Positions 4,890 to 5,736 of a DNA stretch of 5,736 nucleotides are shown piece after piece. The notes below the pieces were generated by a model. That model saw only the letters and a program-made list of their open reading frames with translations, did no database searches and was not told the origin of the DNA. The DNA is from Sva-07 sp031430875. Its GTDB lineage: Bacteria > Actinomycetota > Acidimicrobiia > Acidimicrobiales > Ilumatobacteraceae. Where the stretch lies: positions 1 through 5,736 of the forward strand of contig JANPCI010000191.1 in the NCBI GenBank assembly GCA_031430875.1, read 5' to 3'. Position 1 is the stretch's first letter, and the number at the start of each line of letters is the position of its first letter. Both the position numbers and the translations under genes were made by a program.

Positions 4890-5534
4890 ATGTCTGAGAC
4901 CGTTCTCCAAGCCGAAGCCGGACGCCACGCCGGAAGCTCCGATTCTCGCCGCCTGCGCGCCGACGGCAAGATTCCCGCGGTGGTGTACGGCCACGGCATG
5001 GACCCGCTCCCCGTGTCGGTCGATCGGCGCGAGCTGCGCCAGGCCCTCTCGGGCGCCGCCGGACTGAATACGATCCTCGACCTCACCGTCGACGGCACCG
5101 TGTACCCGACGCTCATCAAGGACATCCAACGCCACCCGGTGAAGCGCTCGGTGCAGCACATCGACTTCATCCAGGTCAACCTCAACGAGGAAATCGTGGT
5201 CTCGATCCCGATCCACCTCGAAGGCGAAGCCAAGGAAGTCGCCTCCAACGGCGGCCTGGTCGACCTCACCATGCAGGACCTGGCGGTGCGCACCACGCCG
5301 CGCAACATCCCCGACGGCATCACCATCGACGTCACCGCGATGACCATGGACACGGTCATCCGCGTCGAGGACATCCCGCTGCCCTCGGGCGTCGTCGCCG
5401 AAGCCGACGGAGACACTCCCGTTGTCACTGTCCTCACGATGCGCACCTCTGCGGCCGATGAAGCTGCGGCTGCCACCGAAGAAGCCGCCGAGGGTGACGG
5501 CGCCGCGGCGCCGACCGACGCCGACGGCGAGTGA
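4890..5534 (+). CDS. rplY: 50S ribosomal protein bL25, long CTC/TL5 form
   Basis: bL25 binds 5S rRNA in the large ribosomal subunit; the long two-domain form is also called general stress protein Ctc. The 214 residues fit the long form. The N-terminal 5S-binding domain (about 1-95) includes SRRLRADGKIPAVVYG (19-34), LIKDIQRHPVKRSVQHIDF (75-93) and IQVN. The C-terminal TL5-type beta domain (about 98-184) includes IPIHLEGEAKEV and the PRNIPDGITIDV segment. The last 27 or so residues form an Ala/Glu/Asp-rich tail, common in actinobacterial versions. ATG 4890 is chosen because it follows GGAAG (4876-4880) at nine bases and gives the usual N-terminus. It sits just before pth, the common order, so bL25 and peptidyl-tRNA hydrolase are probably cotranscribed. 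Confidence 0.96.
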   Translation: MSETVLQAEAGRHAGSSDSRRLRADGKIPAVVYGHGMDPLPVSVDRRELRQALSGAAGLNTILDLTVDGTVYPTLIKDIQRHPVKRSVQHIDFIQVNLNEEIVVSIPIHLEGEAKEVASNGGLVDLTMQDLAVRTTPRNIPDGITIDVTAMTMDTVIRVEDIPLPSGVVAEADGDTPVVTVLTMRTSAADEAAAATEEAAEGDGAAAPTDADGE

Positions 5535-5568
5535 TCCGACGCGCCACGGTCCAATGACCGCCGGCGCC

Positions 5569-5623
5569 ACCGAAATGTGCGCTGATATGTGCACCCAGCG
5601 CACTCCAAACCGCATTTTTCGGT
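5569..5623. repeat. Nested palindrome between rplY and pth, possibly a diverged member of the repeat family
   Basis: GTGCGCTG (5577-5584) and CAGCGCAC (5596-5603) form a perfect 8-bp stem with an 11-base loop. Outside it ACCGAAA (5569-5575) matches TTTCGGT (5617-5623), with a 13-base bulge on the right. The order CCGAAAT, GTGCGC, GCGCAC, TTTCGG parallels palindromes A and B, but the middle differs. AACCG (5608-5612) can alternatively pair with CGGTT (5620-5624), which excludes the outer stem. A terminator or leader role for rplY/pth is equally possible. Confidence 0.6.
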
Positions 5624-5639
5624 TGCTGAGGGGTCTGTG

Positions 5640-5736
5640 ATGGGGTTGTTCGGGCGCGAGGGCAAGGGCAAGCCGTACGACTGGCTGGTCGTGGGCCTCG
5701 GAAATCCGGGGGAGAAGTACGCCCGCACCCGCCACA
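5640..5736 (+). CDS. pth: Peptidyl-tRNA hydrolase, N-terminal part (3' end outside window)
   Basis: Only the first 32 codons are inside the window. They read MGLFGREGKGKPYDW and then LVVGLGNPGEKYARTRH, the hallmark N-terminal strand and loop of bacterial Pth; the Asn of GLGNPG is a substrate-contacting active-site residue and the catalytic His follows at the end of this segment. The enzyme hydrolyses the ester bond of peptidyl-tRNAs released prematurely from ribosomes, recycling tRNA in the cytosol. ATG 5640 is preferred, with GAGGGG (5628-5633) six bases upstream; GTG 5637 directly before it is in frame and possible. The short basic N-terminal extension before the core is usual in actinobacteria. 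The position after rplY supports the assignment. Confidence 0.95.
   Translation, partial: MGLFGREGKGKPYDWLVVGLGNPGEKYARTRH

Noticed and set aside
5604..5625. Classical intrinsic terminator of rplY
   Set aside because: The five T residues lie 12 bases after the strong stem and inside the weaker hairpin's loop, so the usual stem-then-T-run layout is absent.
3861..5735. Long minus-strand open frame of 624 codons across the DUF559 gene, rplY and pth
   Set aside because: It is a high-GC shadow: low-complexity His/Asp/Val/Arg-rich translation with no family motifs, opposite three genes with clear homology.

Overview
This 5.7-kb window is high-GC bacterial chromosome and almost certainly comes from an actinomycete (phylum Actinomycetota). 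The strongest marker is a 30-codon minus-strand gene whose product begins MGSLIKKRRKRM, the signature of the tiny actinobacterial ribosomal protein bS22. The gene order rsmA, ispE, tRNA-Gln, glmU, prs, rplY, pth also fits that phylum. The unusual IspE and GlmU sequences hint at a deep lineage such as Acidimicrobiia; that is inference and not secure.

Layout: the 3' part of rsmA (1-447) overlaps ispE (440-1246). ispE converges on the bS22 gene (1248-1340, minus), with one base between the two stop codons. A 95-base divergent region follows, then tRNA-Gln(TTG) (1436-1506). glmU (1510-2595) starts only three bases after the mature tRNA end. A perfect 9-bp hairpin covers the glmU stop, followed by prs (2661-3650). 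Between prs and rplY lies an extra gene (3780-4736) encoding an AbiEi-like winged-helix plus DUF559 (Vsr-like nuclease fold) protein. Long near-identical palindromes bracket it (3682-3742 and 4717-4779). Then come rplY (4890-5534), a further palindromic region that may be related, and the first 32 codons of pth (5640 to the edge).

Most genes are housekeeping. RsmA, bS22, bL25, tRNA-Gln and Pth serve ribosome assembly and translation. IspE serves isoprenoid synthesis, GlmU makes the UDP-GlcNAc precursor for peptidoglycan, and Prs makes PRPP. The accessory part is the palindrome-bracketed nuclease-fold gene between prs and rplY.

Two points stand out. First, GlmU is only 361 residues. It keeps the uridyltransferase domain but stops early in the left-handed beta-helix, so the acetyltransferase site is missing. 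Second, the two palindromes covary at base-paired positions while conserving an asymmetric internal loop. This resembles REP-type elements beside a dedicated enzyme, and suggests the palindromes and the DUF559 gene may form one genetic unit.
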